From assembly GCA_963728045.1 (NCBI GenBank), contig CAVSIE010000002.1:372001-436000 (forward strand): a stretch of 64,000 nucleotides of DNA. The letters run 5' to 3'. The translations under genes and the position numbers were made by a program. This document shows, one piece after another, positions 45,444-53,899 of the stretch (positions within the stretch are counted from its first letter, which is position 1; each line of letters starts with the position of its first letter). The notes under the pieces were generated by a model. It ran no database searches. It had not been told where the DNA came from and saw only the letters and a program-made list of their open reading frames with translations. This stretch comes from VRUE01 sp963728045. Its GTDB lineage: Bacteria; Actinomycetota; Thermoleophilia; Solirubrobacterales; 70-9.

Positions 45444-45451
45444 CTGCGAGC

Positions 45452-46249
45452 TCAGCCGCCGATTGGCGCACGCGGGTTGGCGCCCCAGAAGACCACGGTG
45501 CCGATCATGCCGATGATGTGGACGAGGATGATGTTGACCACCATCGATTGCGCCGTCGCCGCGCCGACGCCGACCGGCCCGCCGCTGGCCGTATAGCCGT
45601 AGTAGCAACCGACGAGCACGATCGTGGTCGCCATCGCCATGCCCTTGACCAGGCTGAAGATCAGGTCGGGAGGGTTTTGGAACATCCAGAAGATCAGCAG
45701 GTAGCCGCCCGAGGAAACGTCGCCCACCTGCTCGACCACAGCGATATAGCTGGCGAAGTACATGACCGCGACCCCGACTAGGTAGATGAAGGGAAAGGCG
45801 ATCCAGGCGGCGAGCAGACGCGTCGCGGCGAGGAAGGTCACCGGCTGGATCCCCATCACCTCGAGCGCGTCGATCTCGTCGGAGATCCGCATCGCGCCGA
45901 GCTCGGCGACGATCCCGGTGCCGACCTTGGCGGCGAGGATGTAGCCGAAGGCGTAGGGCAGGGCCTCGCGCAGGTCGCACCAGGCCGAGAAGAGCCCGGC
46001 ATAGCCCGGCGCCCCCTGGGCACGGAAGAGGTAGGCGCCAAGGATGCCGCACTGCAAGCCGAGGATGAAGACGAAGACCCAGATCACCAGGGCCGACCCG
46101 AGGATCAGGATCCCGGCCTGACGCAGGCTCTCGCCGAAGAACCCCAAGACGCGCCCGCTCCAGACCAGCCCCATCACCCGTGAGCCGAAGCGGGCGATCT
46201 CGCCGAAGGCGTCGAGCCAGCCGCGGGGAGCGTCGAGCCAGCCGATCAC
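45452..46249 (-). CDS. MlaE/YrbE-family ABC transporter permease (second of a pair)
   Basis: 265 residues from GTG 46249, overlapping the stop of the partner permease by 4 bp. Hydrophobic throughout. The family motif around EL-x-A-L-x-x-M-G-x-x-P reads AMRISDEIDALEVMGIQPVTFLAATRLLAAW. C-terminal VGCYYGYTASGGPVGVGAATAQSMVVNI is typical. These proteins form the membrane part of Mce/Mla lipid transporters. No Mce substrate-binding protein or MlaF ATPase follows: the next gene is convergent. Confidence 0.9.
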   Translation of the reverse strand: MIGWLDAPRGWLDAFGEIARFGSRVMGLVWSGRVLGFFGESLRQAGILILGSALVIWVFVFILGLQCGILGAYLFRAQGAPGYAGLFSAWCDLREALPYAFGYILAAKVGTGIVAELGAMRISDEIDALEVMGIQPVTFLAATRLLAAWIAFPFIYLVGVAVMYFASYIAVVEQVGDVSSGGYLLIFWMFQNPPDLIFSLVKGMAMATTIVLVGCYYGYTASGGPVGVGAATAQSMVVNIILVHIIGMIGTVVFWGANPRAPIGG

Positions 46250-47052
46250 CGTATGGCCTGCAGTTCCGGATTGGTCGCGAGCAGGACCGCGGTGAAGACG
46301 TAGAGGAAGGCGAAGACTCCGAGGAAGGAGATCACGACCGCCTGGTCGACGGCACGGCCGACGCCGGCAGCGCCTCCGGAAGCGGTCATCCCCTTGTAGC
46401 AGCAGACGATCGCGATGATCGCCCCGAAAGTCGTGCACATCACGACCGAGCCCCAGAGGTCCGCGATCGAGGCGTTGGCGAAAAGAGTCGCTTGGAAACC
46501 GCCAAGCGGCTGGTTGTAGATGAGCTCGGTGAGGACGCCGCCGGCGAGCCCGAAGACCAGCGCGTATGCGTCCAGCAGCCCCGTGATCAGCATCAAGGCC
46601 AGGAAGCGCGGCACGACTAGATTCTTGACCGGGTCGACTCCCAGCACCTGCAGGGCGTCGAGCTCCTCGCGGATCTTGCGGGCGCCGAGGTCGGCGGTGA
46701 TCGCGGTCCCCGCGACGCCGGCGACGACGACCGCGGTGACGATCGGCCCGATCTGGCGAATCGCCGCCAGCACGAAGAAGCCACCGAGTCGGTCCATGGC
46801 GCCGAACAGGGAGAGCGCGTTGGCAGCCTGCAGGCCCGGGGCGCCAAGACAGAGGGCAAAGGTCGAGACCAGCAGCGGAAACCAGCAGAGCTTGAGCGCA
46901 AAGAGGAACTGCCCGACCAGCTCCTCCCCGTAGGGATAGGGCGGCCGGATCGCCGCCACGATCGTCCGCGTCGTAAGCAGCATCATGCTGCCCACCTGCT
47001 CGAAGCTCGACTTGGCCGGCAGGAGGGCCCGGGCTAGGACTTGCTGCGCCAC
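46246..47052 (-). CDS. MlaE/YrbE-family ABC transporter permease (first of a pair)
   Basis: 268 residues, GTG start overlapping the GntR gene's 3' end by 19 bp. ITADLGARKIREELDALQVLGVDPVKNLVVPRFLALMLITGLLDAYALV is the conserved cytoplasmic-loop motif, and CCYKGMTASGGAAGVGRAVDQAVVIS the C-terminal signature. It is paralogous to its downstream neighbour; actinobacterial mce operons begin with exactly such a yrbEA-yrbEB pair. Here the pair is not followed by mce genes, so the substrate-binding proteins must be elsewhere or absent. Confidence 0.92.
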   Translation of the reverse strand: MAQQVLARALLPAKSSFEQVGSMMLLTTRTIVAAIRPPYPYGEELVGQFLFALKLCWFPLLVSTFALCLGAPGLQAANALSLFGAMDRLGGFFVLAAIRQIGPIVTAVVVAGVAGTAITADLGARKIREELDALQVLGVDPVKNLVVPRFLALMLITGLLDAYALVFGLAGGVLTELIYNQPLGGFQATLFANASIADLWGSVVMCTTFGAIIAIVCCYKGMTASGGAAGVGRAVDQAVVISFLGVFAFLYVFTAVLLATNPELQAIR

Positions 47053-47789
47053 CAGCTCATCGCCCGGCCAAGCGGCCCCGGGCTCGGCTCCTGGCGCCGG
47101 GCGCGCGCCCGGTCCTCTTCGCGTGCGCGCAGCTCGGCTGCCTTCTGCGCCTCAGAGAGCTGGGCGATGAGCGTGTCCCGCGTCTGCTCCAGCTCCTCGA
47201 CGCCGGCGATGTGCGCCTCGGCGCGCAGGCGCGCGGTCGGCAGCCAGTCGGGCAGGTCGCGGACGTAAGAGGCGAGCTCGCCCTCGAGGCGGCCGATCTG
47301 GCGGCGCAGCTCGTTCCGCACCTCGATCGCCTCGCTCTCCTCCCCGGGGTCGGGAAGGTCGATCGACGGCTGCGGCGACGACTCAGCCTCATCCAGCGCT
47401 CCCGGCATGCTGGCGCAGGCGGCAACGACGACCGCCAGCTCGCGTGGGCTCAATCCCTCGTTCTGAGCGTGGCGCAGCGCCCCGACCGCAATCTCCTCCA
47501 GTCGGGGCGCTGGCTCGACGCCCTCGGCGACGAAGGTTCCCTGGCCCTGGCGGCTGACTACCAGGCCTTGGTCCTCGAGATCGGCGTAGACCGCCCGCAC
47601 CGTGTTGACGTTGACCCCCGCCCACTCCGCCAGGCGGCGAAAGCTCGGCAGGCGCTCGCCGGCCGGAAGCCGGCCGGCCGAGATCAGCGCCCGCAGTCGC
47701 CAGGCCAGCTGAACCCCGACCGGGAGCTCGTCGTCGCGGTCGGTCGAGAAAGGATTCCCCTCCTCATGCGCCAATGCTTGCTGTGCCAT
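47034..47789 (-). CDS. GntR-family transcriptional regulator (YtrA-like) with coiled-coil C-terminus
   Basis: 251 residues. The N-terminal winged helix is GntR: LRALISAGRLPAGERLPSFRRLAEWAGVNVNTVRAVYADLEDQGLVVSRQGQGTFV. Instead of a known ligand domain the C-terminal half is mostly charged helix with probable coiled coil (EVRNELRRQIGRLEGELASYV, QTRDTLIAQLSEAQKAAELRAREEDRARARRQ). It overlaps and precedes the YrbE permease pair, so it likely regulates them. A 20-bp dyad and promoter lie just upstream; the predicted -10 is only 8 nt from the ATG, implying a leaderless mRNA. Confidence 0.88.
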   Translation of the reverse strand: MAQQALAHEEGNPFSTDRDDELPVGVQLAWRLRALISAGRLPAGERLPSFRRLAEWAGVNVNTVRAVYADLEDQGLVVSRQGQGTFVAEGVEPAPRLEEIAVGALRHAQNEGLSPRELAVVVAACASMPGALDEAESSPQPSIDLPDPGEESEAIEVRNELRRQIGRLEGELASYVRDLPDWLPTARLRAEAHIAGVEELEQTRDTLIAQLSEAQKAAELRAREEDRARARRQEPSPGPLGRAMSWWRSKS

Positions 47790-47797
47790 TAAAGAAC

Positions 47798-47834
47798 ACA
47801 GTAGCTCTCCTTGCTGTTCTAGTCAACTAGAACA
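47798..47834 (-). promoter_or_regulatory. GntR promoter with overlapping operator
   Basis: TGTTCTAGTCAACTAGAACA (47815-47834) is a perfect dyad with 9-bp arms. On the minus strand its right half contains TTGACT (47826-47821), which lies 17 bp from TACTGT (47803-47798), giving a -35/-10 pair. The GntR ATG is at 47787-47789, only 8 nt downstream. A partial second copy (TGTTCTTTA) follows the -10. The dyad also overlaps the last codons of the tsaC-like gene. Confidence 0.6.
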
Positions 47835-48457
47835 CTTATTGCGTCAGCGAGCTCTGCTTCATCTGCGGCGCCCTGGCGAAGAACCCGCCACTCGCCGGTC
47901 TCGTCGATGCGAGAGAGGTCGACCACGGTCGAGGGAAGGCCGGTGAGGGCGCCACCGTCGATTGCCAGGTCGACCGCTTCGACGATCGCCTCGGAGACCC
48001 GGTCGAAGCGCGCCGGCGCCGGATCGCCGCTGCGGTTCGCAGATGTCTGGAAGAGCGGGCACATCGCCCCTGCGAGCGGCCCGTCGATCAGGCGAACGCC
48101 GAGCCGCTCCGGGTCCTCGCGGCAGGCCAGCGGGTAGCGGCGCTGCGGATTGTCGACCACCAGGGTCACCGGGCCCGGGAGCAGCGCGCCCACCGCCTTC
48201 CTTACCCGAGGTCCCAGCCCCTCCACGAGCTCGCGCATCGCCAGCGGCGAGAAGCACATGACCGCGGAGGGCTTGCCCTCGTCGCGACCCTTGATCTCGT
48301 GGATACGTGCGATCGCCGCCTCGTCGAGCGGGTCGCAGGCGAGGCCGTAGAGGCCGTCGGCGGGGAAGACCGCGACGCCACCCGCGGCGATACAGCGCTC
48401 CAGCGCCGAGCGCGTCGCATCGGCGCCGTCGCGCTCGATCGAGACGATCTCCGTCAC
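47819..48457 (-). CDS. tsaC: L-threonylcarbamoyladenylate synthase (Sua5/YrdC/YwlC family)
   Basis: 212 residues, GTG start sharing 4 bp (GTGA) with the prmC stop. ATP + threonine + bicarbonate to threonylcarbamoyl-AMP for the t6A37 tRNA modification. ALERCIAAGGVAVFPADGLYGLACDPLDEAAIARIHEIKGRDEGKPSAVMC carries the KxR...SxN type core; LLPGPVTLVVDN and CPLFQTSANRSGDPAP (S-A-N-x-S-G) complete it. The usual lone PTDTVYG is PADGLYG here. The short form lacks the Sua5 C-terminal domain. Gene order tsaC after prmC and prfA is conserved. Confidence 0.93.
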   Translation of the reverse strand: MTEIVSIERDGADATRSALERCIAAGGVAVFPADGLYGLACDPLDEAAIARIHEIKGRDEGKPSAVMCFSPLAMRELVEGLGPRVRKAVGALLPGPVTLVVDNPQRRYPLACREDPERLGVRLIDGPLAGAMCPLFQTSANRSGDPAPARFDRVSEAIVEAVDLAIDGGALTGLPSTVVDLSRIDETGEWRVLRQGAADEAELADAISVLVD

Positions 48458-49317
48458 TTCGTCGCCCTGTCCTTGCCGACGACGACCCGCTCGATCCCGG
48501 CCAGGTCGAGCCTGGTCTCGACTTTGCCGAAGTCGGCCTCGCGCAGCATCTCGGCCACCGCCGGAGCCTGTCCCTCCCCCACCTCCAGCGCCATCACCTC
48601 TGCCCCCGCGAACGCATTTCCTTCCGCATAGCGGAGGAAATTGCGCTCGCACTCGCGGAGAAGCGCGCGGATGGCGTCAAGCCCATCGGAGCCCGCGAAC
48701 AGCGCCTCGCGCGGCTCCCACTGCGCAACCTCGGGCTGCAGGCTCGGCCAGTCGCCGCGGGCGACGTAGGGCAGGTTGGCGACGATGAGGTCGAACTTCT
48801 CGCCCGCTGGCAGCAAGCCCTTGATGAAGCGAACCCGATCGTTGAACCCCAGGTGCTCGGCGTTGGCTGCAGCCACTTCGAGTGCCGCTGCCGAGGTGTC
48901 GGTGCCCGTAACCCTGCAGGCAGGCAGCTCATCGGCAACAGCAAGGGCAATCGCACCAGATCCGGTGCCGACGTCGAGCACGAAACTGGGCTGGAGCTCC
49001 AGCGCCAGCTCTACGAGCAACTCGGTCTCTGGCCGCGGAATGAGAACGCGCCGGTCCACCGCCAGCTCGATCCTGCGAAACCCCTTGCGACCGAGGATGT
49101 AGGCGACCGGCTCGCGCCGGAGCCGGCGACGAACCATCTCCCCGAACCGGCGCGCAGCGAGCGCCGGGACGTCAGCGGACGGGTTGGCGACCAGGGTCGC
49201 GCGATCCCAGCCGTTCGCTTCGGCAAGCAAAATTTCGGCGTCGAGGCGCGGGTCTTCTACACCCGCCGCCCTCAGCGCGTCAACGGAAGCGGTGAGCGCT
49301 TCGCGAACCGTCGCCAC
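48454..49317 (-). CDS. prmC: Peptide chain release factor N5-glutamine methyltransferase
   Basis: Methylates the Gln of the GGQ motif in release factors. 287 residues. N-terminal helical domain VREALTASVDALRAAGVEDPRLDAEILLAEANGW, SAM-binding FVLDVGTGSGAIALAVADEL, and the catalytic N-x-P-Y as VANLPYVARGDW (Leu in place of the first Pro, which is also seen in some relatives). It lies directly downstream of prfA (6 bp), as in most bacteria. Confidence 0.95.
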   Translation of the reverse strand: MATVREALTASVDALRAAGVEDPRLDAEILLAEANGWDRATLVANPSADVPALAARRFGEMVRRRLRREPVAYILGRKGFRRIELAVDRRVLIPRPETELLVELALELQPSFVLDVGTGSGAIALAVADELPACRVTGTDTSAAALEVAAANAEHLGFNDRVRFIKGLLPAGEKFDLIVANLPYVARGDWPSLQPEVAQWEPREALFAGSDGLDAIRALLRECERNFLRYAEGNAFAGAEVMALEVGEGQAPAVAEMLREADFGKVETRLDLAGIERVVVGKDRATK

Positions 49318-49323
49318 GGCTCT

Positions 49324-50388
49324 TCATCCGGCCGCAGCCGCGAGGCGCTGCCGCCTCTCCTCCGCAGCGAGGGCGTCGGTGAACTGATCCAGGGCGCCGC
49401 CAAGCACGCCGTCGAGGTCATGCGAGGTGAGCTTGATCCTGTGGTCGGTGACCCGGCCCTGGGGAAAGTTGTAGGTGCGGACCTTCTCCGAGCGCTCCCC
49501 CATCCCGACCTGGGCCTTGCGCTCGGCGGCGACCTTCGCCTGCTGTTCGGCCAGCTCGCGCTCGTATAGCCGTGCTCGCAGCACCCGCATAGCCCGCTCC
49601 TTGTTCTGGAGCTGGGACTTCTCGTCCTGCATCGAGACGACGATCCCGGTCGGTTGGTGGGTGATGCGCACCGCCGAGTCGGTCGTGTTGACCGACTGGC
49701 CGCCGGGGCCGGAGGAGCGGTAGACGTCGATCTGGAGGTCGTTCGGATCGACTTCCACCTCGACCTCCTCCGCCTCCGGCAGCACCGCGACGGTCGCGGT
49801 CGAAGTGTGGATGCGGCCCTGCGACTCGGTCTCCGGCACGCGCTGCACGCGATGCGTGCCGCCCTCGTACTTGAAGACCGAGTAGGCGCCCTCGCCCTTG
49901 ACCGCGAAGGTGAGCTCCTTGAAGCCGCCGACCTCAGCCGCCGACTGGGAGAGGGCCTCGGTCGAGAAGCCGCGCTCCTCCGCGTAGCGGCTGAGCATCT
50001 TGTAGAGGTCGCCGGCGAAGAGCGCTGCCTCGTCCCCCCCGGTCCCGGCGCGGATCTCGACCAGGACGTTCTTGGCGTCGTTGGGGTCGCGCTCGACCAT
50101 CACCAGGCGGATCTCCTCTTCGAGCCCCTCCAGCTTCGCCGGCGCCTCCTCGACGAGCTCCCGCAACTCCGGGTCGTCGCCGTCCTCGGCGAGCAGCTCC
50201 CGAGCCCCCTCCAGATCGTCCTTCAGCATCCGGTACTCGCCCGCCAGCCGCCGCGCCGGCTCCAGCTCCCGGTATTCCCGCCCCACCTCGGCATAGCGCT
50301 GCCGGTCCCCGATCACTTCGGGATCGGACATCAGCCCCTCGAGCTCGGAGAACCGCGCTTCTATTTGCTCGACGAGAGAGTCGATCAT
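49324..50388 (-). CDS. prfA: Peptide chain release factor 1
   Basis: Recognises UAA/UAG. 354 residues. Domain 2 has HRVQRVPETESQGRIHTSTATVAVLPEAEEVE, with the RF1-type anticodon region, and the catalytic loop is SSGPGGQSVNTTDSAVRITHQPTGI. C-terminal MGERSEKVRTYNFPQGRVTDHRIKLT is conserved. No frameshift. ATG start at 50386-50388, 29 bp downstream of the DUF1385 gene; RF2 is encoded separately at 19-20 kb. Confidence 0.97.
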   Translation of the reverse strand: MIDSLVEQIEARFSELEGLMSDPEVIGDRQRYAEVGREYRELEPARRLAGEYRMLKDDLEGARELLAEDGDDPELRELVEEAPAKLEGLEEEIRLVMVERDPNDAKNVLVEIRAGTGGDEAALFAGDLYKMLSRYAEERGFSTEALSQSAAEVGGFKELTFAVKGEGAYSVFKYEGGTHRVQRVPETESQGRIHTSTATVAVLPEAEEVEVEVDPNDLQIDVYRSSGPGGQSVNTTDSAVRITHQPTGIVVSMQDEKSQLQNKERAMRVLRARLYERELAEQQAKVAAERKAQVGMGERSEKVRTYNFPQGRVTDHRIKLTSHDLDGVLGGALDQFTDALAAEERRQRLAAAAG

Positions 50389-50416
50389 GCAGACAACATA
50401 GACCTGCCGCTTCGCG

Positions 50417-51394
50417 CTACGCGACGATCTCGATCGGCGACTCTTCGACCTCGCCCGGTTTCTCCACTTCGAGCACTTTCTCGAGCGCGGCGATCGCCAC
50501 TGCCAGCTGCTCTTCGTCGGGCTCGCGCGTGGTCAGGTTCTGCAGCATCAGGCCCGGCCACATCAAGGCCCGCACCCAGCGCTTGCGCCGGTTTTTGCCG
50601 GCCCACTTGATCACCTCGTAGGAGAGTCCGGCGATCAGCGGGATGCCGAGGATGCGCGAGGCCAGGAGCCAGTACCACGCCGGCAGCCCGATCGGCGCGA
50701 AGACGAAGATCGCCAGCACCATCACGATCAGGAGGAAGCTGGTCCCGCAGCGCGGGTGCAAGCGCGAGTAGAGCTTGGCGCGGGCCGGAACCAGCTCGTC
50801 TTCGGCCTCGTAGCAGGAGATCGTCTTGTGCTCGGCGCCGTGGTACTCGAACACGCGGCGCAGGTCCGGCAGCCGGCTGATCACGACGATGTAGCCGATG
50901 AAGATCGCCGTGCGCAGGACTCCCTCGACCAGCCAGAAGAGCAACGAGGAGCCGAGCTCATCCTTGATCAGGCTGGTCAACCCGACCGGGATCACGAAGA
51001 AGAGGCCGACTGCCAGCGCCAGCGAGAGGGCGATCGTTAGGCCCCAGACCCAGCCGCCGATTTCTTCTTTGTTGCCTTCCTCGTCATCCTCCAGCTGGGC
51101 GTTGGCGGAGATCGCCAGAGCCCGAAAGCCGATCTTCAGCGACTCGCCCAGAGCGACGACGCCGCGAATTACCGGGACGCGCCAGAGCCGGTGGCGCTTC
51201 GCCCAGGGAACTAGCGATTCGGAGCTGATCTCGACCTCCCCCTCGGGGTTGCGGACGGCCACCGCCCAGGTCGAGACGCCACGCATCATCACCCCCTCCA
51301 GCACTGCCTGACCGCCGACGGGCGCGTCGCGCTTGGCGACCAGAGCGCCGTCCGGCATCCGCAGGGGGTCGGCCCCGTTGGACGAGACCCCCAT
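50417..51394 (-). CDS. DUF1385 membrane protein
   Basis: 325 residues. VGGQAVLEGVMMRGVSTWAVAVRNPEGEVEIS at the N-terminus and RVFEYHGAEHKTISCYEAEDELVPARAKLYSRLHPRCGTSFLLIVMVLAIFVF are the DUF1385 signatures, including the E-Y-H-G-A-E-H-K-T box and the H-P-R-C-G-T-S block. Four or more membrane segments. No biochemical function is known. The start ATG is at 51392-51394, 5 bp after rpmE. The rpmE-DUF1385-prfA order is common in Gram-positive genomes. Confidence 0.88.
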   Translation of the reverse strand: MGVSSNGADPLRMPDGALVAKRDAPVGGQAVLEGVMMRGVSTWAVAVRNPEGEVEISSESLVPWAKRHRLWRVPVIRGVVALGESLKIGFRALAISANAQLEDDEEGNKEEIGGWVWGLTIALSLALAVGLFFVIPVGLTSLIKDELGSSLLFWLVEGVLRTAIFIGYIVVISRLPDLRRVFEYHGAEHKTISCYEAEDELVPARAKLYSRLHPRCGTSFLLIVMVLAIFVFAPIGLPAWYWLLASRILGIPLIAGLSYEVIKWAGKNRRKRWVRALMWPGLMLQNLTTREPDEEQLAVAIAALEKVLEVEKPGEVEESPIEIVA

Positions 51395-51399
51395 CGGAG

Positions 51400-51618
51400 T
51401 TACCTCCGCGTCGCCTTGGCGTGCTTGGCGGCGCGGCGCTGGAAACGCTCGACTCGGCCACCGCTGTCGACGAGCTTCTGCTTGCCGGTGTAGAACGGAT
51501 GACAATCCGAGCAGAGCTCGACATGGAGATCGGCGACAGTCGAGCGGGTGTAGAACTGGTTCCCGCAGGAGCAGTGCACGTTGGCGAGCGTGTACTCGGG
51601 GTGAATTCCTGCCTTCAT
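51400..51618 (-). CDS. rpmE: 50S ribosomal protein L31 (zinc-binding type)
   Basis: 72 residues. MKAGIHPEYTLANVHCSCGNQFYTRST with CxC, then VELCSDCHPFYTGKQKLVDSGGRVERFQRR with CxxC, so the four-Cys zinc form. The start is ATG 51616-51618 with GGATGG just upstream; an in-frame ATG six bases earlier is possible. A 6-bp hairpin (CCAGTC/GACTGG, 51625-51641) stands directly before the start and might be a leader element. Confidence 0.95.
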   Translation of the reverse strand: MKAGIHPEYTLANVHCSCGNQFYTRSTVADLHVELCSDCHPFYTGKQKLVDSGGRVERFQRRAAKHAKATRR

Positions 51619-51697
51619 CGCCATCCAGTCTAGATGACTGGCGCAATTTGCCGATCCAGGGCTTGAAAACCGGGGCAGTTGTGCCGATAGCTGGACA

Positions 51698-53188
51698 GTG
51701 GAAGCCACGGAAGCGACAACGAGCCACCCGGACCGAATGCGTTTCCTGCGCCGGGCCCTGGCGGTGCTCCTCTTGGGAGGCACTGCGATCGTCATCCTCC
51801 ACGACTGGTTTGGCGTCGGCGACGGCCTCCAGTTCGCGCTCGGTGACCCGCTCTACGACGCCGTCGTGCTCGGGTCGGGACTCGCCTGCCTGGTCAGGGC
51901 CTCCGCCTACAAGCGGGAGCAGAGTGCCTGGCTGCTAATCGGGCTGGGGATCATCTGCTGGGGTCTCGGAGAGGTCTACTGGACCGCCTTCATCGAAGAC
52001 AACCCGTCAGCGCCCTATCCGTCCCTGGCCGACGCCTTCTACCTCGCCTTCTACCCGCTGGCCTACGCCGGCCTGGCGATGCTGGTCCGCGCCAGGGCGC
52101 ACGAGATGAACTGGCGGCTGTGGATGGACGGGGCGATAGCGGCGCTCGGAACCGCAGCGCTGGGCGCTGCCTTCGTCTTCGACTTCGTCGCCGAGAAGGC
52201 GACCGGGGCCCCGATCGAAGTGATCACCACGCTGGCCTACCCGCTGGGCGACATCGCGATGGTCTCGATGGTCGTCGGCGTCGTCGCCCTGACCGGCTGG
52301 CGGCCGGGGCGCACCTGGTCGCTGCTCCTCGCCGGCCTTGCCGCCCTGGTCATCGCCGACATCGCCTTCACCCTGCAGTCGACCGACGGGACGCTGCCCG
52401 GTGGCGAATGGATCGACCCGATCTACCTGGTGGCTGCTGTCTGCCTCGGCGCCAGTGTCTGGCAACCGACCGCGGCAGCGGAGATCACTTCCCCCCTCGG
52501 GGACGACAACCGGCGCGAGATCGTCGTCCCGGCGCTCTTCGCCGGGGTGATGATCGGGCTCTTCGGGATGCAGTACTTCAGCGCCACCAGCGGCCTCTCC
52601 ACCGTGCTGTGGGCGTCGACGATGACCGCCGTGATCGTCCGCCTGGCGATGAGCGACAGGGAGAACAAAACGCTGCTCGAGCAGGTGCGCACCGACCCTC
52701 TAACCGGCCTCGGCAACCGCGGATTGCTCCAGGTTGACCTGGAGCAACTCTGCGAGCGCGCGAGCGACGAGCGTCCCGCGGCGCTGCTCTTCCTCGACCT
52801 CAACGGCTTCAAGCACTTCAACGACACCTTCGGCCATCCGGAGGGGGACAAGCTGCTCGCCCGCCTCGGGCACTCGCTGCGCGATGCCGTCGGCAAGGAC
52901 GGGACCGCCTACCGGGTCGGGGGCGATGAGTTCTGCGTGCTGCTCTCCTGCGACAAGGACCGCCTCGACCCCGCCTCCCGCGAGGCGGCGAAGGCGCTCA
53001 GCGCGAAGGGGCCCGGATTCGAGGTGGGCGCCTCCTGGGGCGCGGCGGCGATCCCGCGCGAGGCCAGCGACCCCTCCGAGGTCCTGCGACTTGCCGACGT
53101 GCGGATGTACGCGCAGAAGGAGTCACGGGGCGTCGCCCGCGACAGCGCGGCGCTAGAGCCACTCCCCCAAGTCTCCGAGACTGCGTAA
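51698..53188 (+). CDS. Membrane-bound diguanylate cyclase (GGDEF domain)
   Basis: 496 residues. Roughly 300 residues of alternating hydrophobic helices (MASE-like, about nine) are followed by a GGDEF domain: DPLTGLGNRGLLQVDLEQL, LLFLDLNGFKHFNDTFGHPEGDKLLARL, and the active-site loop YRVGGDEFCVLL. No EAL, PAS or response-regulator part. It should make c-di-GMP in response to a membrane-sensed signal. The inhibitory RxxD site is not evident before GGDEF. GTG start 51698; ATG 51737 is an alternative. Convergent with the TetR gene (stops adjacent). Confidence 0.88.
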   Translation: MEATEATTSHPDRMRFLRRALAVLLLGGTAIVILHDWFGVGDGLQFALGDPLYDAVVLGSGLACLVRASAYKREQSAWLLIGLGIICWGLGEVYWTAFIEDNPSAPYPSLADAFYLAFYPLAYAGLAMLVRARAHEMNWRLWMDGAIAALGTAALGAAFVFDFVAEKATGAPIEVITTLAYPLGDIAMVSMVVGVVALTGWRPGRTWSLLLAGLAALVIADIAFTLQSTDGTLPGGEWIDPIYLVAAVCLGASVWQPTAAAEITSPLGDDNRREIVVPALFAGVMIGLFGMQYFSATSGLSTVLWASTMTAVIVRLAMSDRENKTLLEQVRTDPLTGLGNRGLLQVDLEQLCERASDERPAALLFLDLNGFKHFNDTFGHPEGDKLLARLGHSLRDAVGKDGTAYRVGGDEFCVLLSCDKDRLDPASREAAKALSAKGPGFEVGASWGAAAIPREASDPSEVLRLADVRMYAQKESRGVARDSAALEPLPQVSETA

Positions 53189-53842
53189 TCAGCTAGAAGG
53201 CGCCTCGGTGCTGAGAGCACCGATCAGCGTGTCGAGGGTGCGACCGACTTCCTCGCGCATCCGCTCCGGGTCCTCGGCACGAGCGACGAGCATCGCCGCC
53301 TCGTCGAGGGCGCCCAGCAGGACGTGGGCGAGCGGCCGCACCGGCTGCGGCGCGATCGCCCCCGCCTCGATCGCCGCCTCGAGGCTGGCTTCGATCAGGC
53401 CGAGGCCGTACTTGGCGGCGATCTCGCGCCAGCGATCCCAATCGAGCACCGAGGGCCCGTCGAGGAGGACGATCCGCTGCGCCTCCGGCTCGGTGCATGC
53501 CTGCAGGAACATGTCCGCTCCGGCACGCATCGCCTCGAGCGGAGAGTCGGCGTTGGCGGCGAGCGCCCCAGCGGCGATCCGCTCCGCCAGCTCGGCCTCG
53601 ATCTGCTCGTAGACCGCCTCGAAGAGGTCGCGCTTGCCGCCGAAGTGGTGGTAGAGCGCGCCCCTGGTCACCCCCGCCGCCCGCACGATCTCCTCGGTGC
53701 CGACGGCCGCATAGCCCCGCTCGGCGAAGAGGGGACGAGCGGCGGCGATCAAGGCGCTACGAGTGGCCTCGGAGCGCTCTGCCTGGGTGCGGCGGCCCTC
53801 GGGGGGAGCTGTGGATTCTTCTTTCGGGCTGTTGACATTCAT
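53189..53842 (-). CDS. TetR-family transcriptional regulator
   Basis: 217 residues. HTH: TRSALIAAARPLFAERGYAAVGTEEIVRAAGVTRGALYHHFGGKRDLFEAVYEQIEAEL. The C-terminal ligand domain (about 80-217) is of the general AcrR type, without a recognised ligand. It is divergent from the hydrolase gene at 53900 with 57 bp between, containing ATAC-n5-GTAT (53841-53853), which could be the operator. Likely represses the hydrolase and itself. Confidence 0.85.
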   Translation of the reverse strand: MNVNSPKEESTAPPEGRRTQAERSEATRSALIAAARPLFAERGYAAVGTEEIVRAAGVTRGALYHHFGGKRDLFEAVYEQIEAELAERIAAGALAANADSPLEAMRAGADMFLQACTEPEAQRIVLLDGPSVLDWDRWREIAAKYGLGLIEASLEAAIEAGAIAPQPVRPLAHVLLGALDEAAMLVARAEDPERMREEVGRTLDTLIGALSTEAPSS

Positions 53843-53899
53843 ACTGCTTGTATCTATCTTAGCTCGCCTGATGCAGCCTAAGCCGACCAGGAGGACGCC

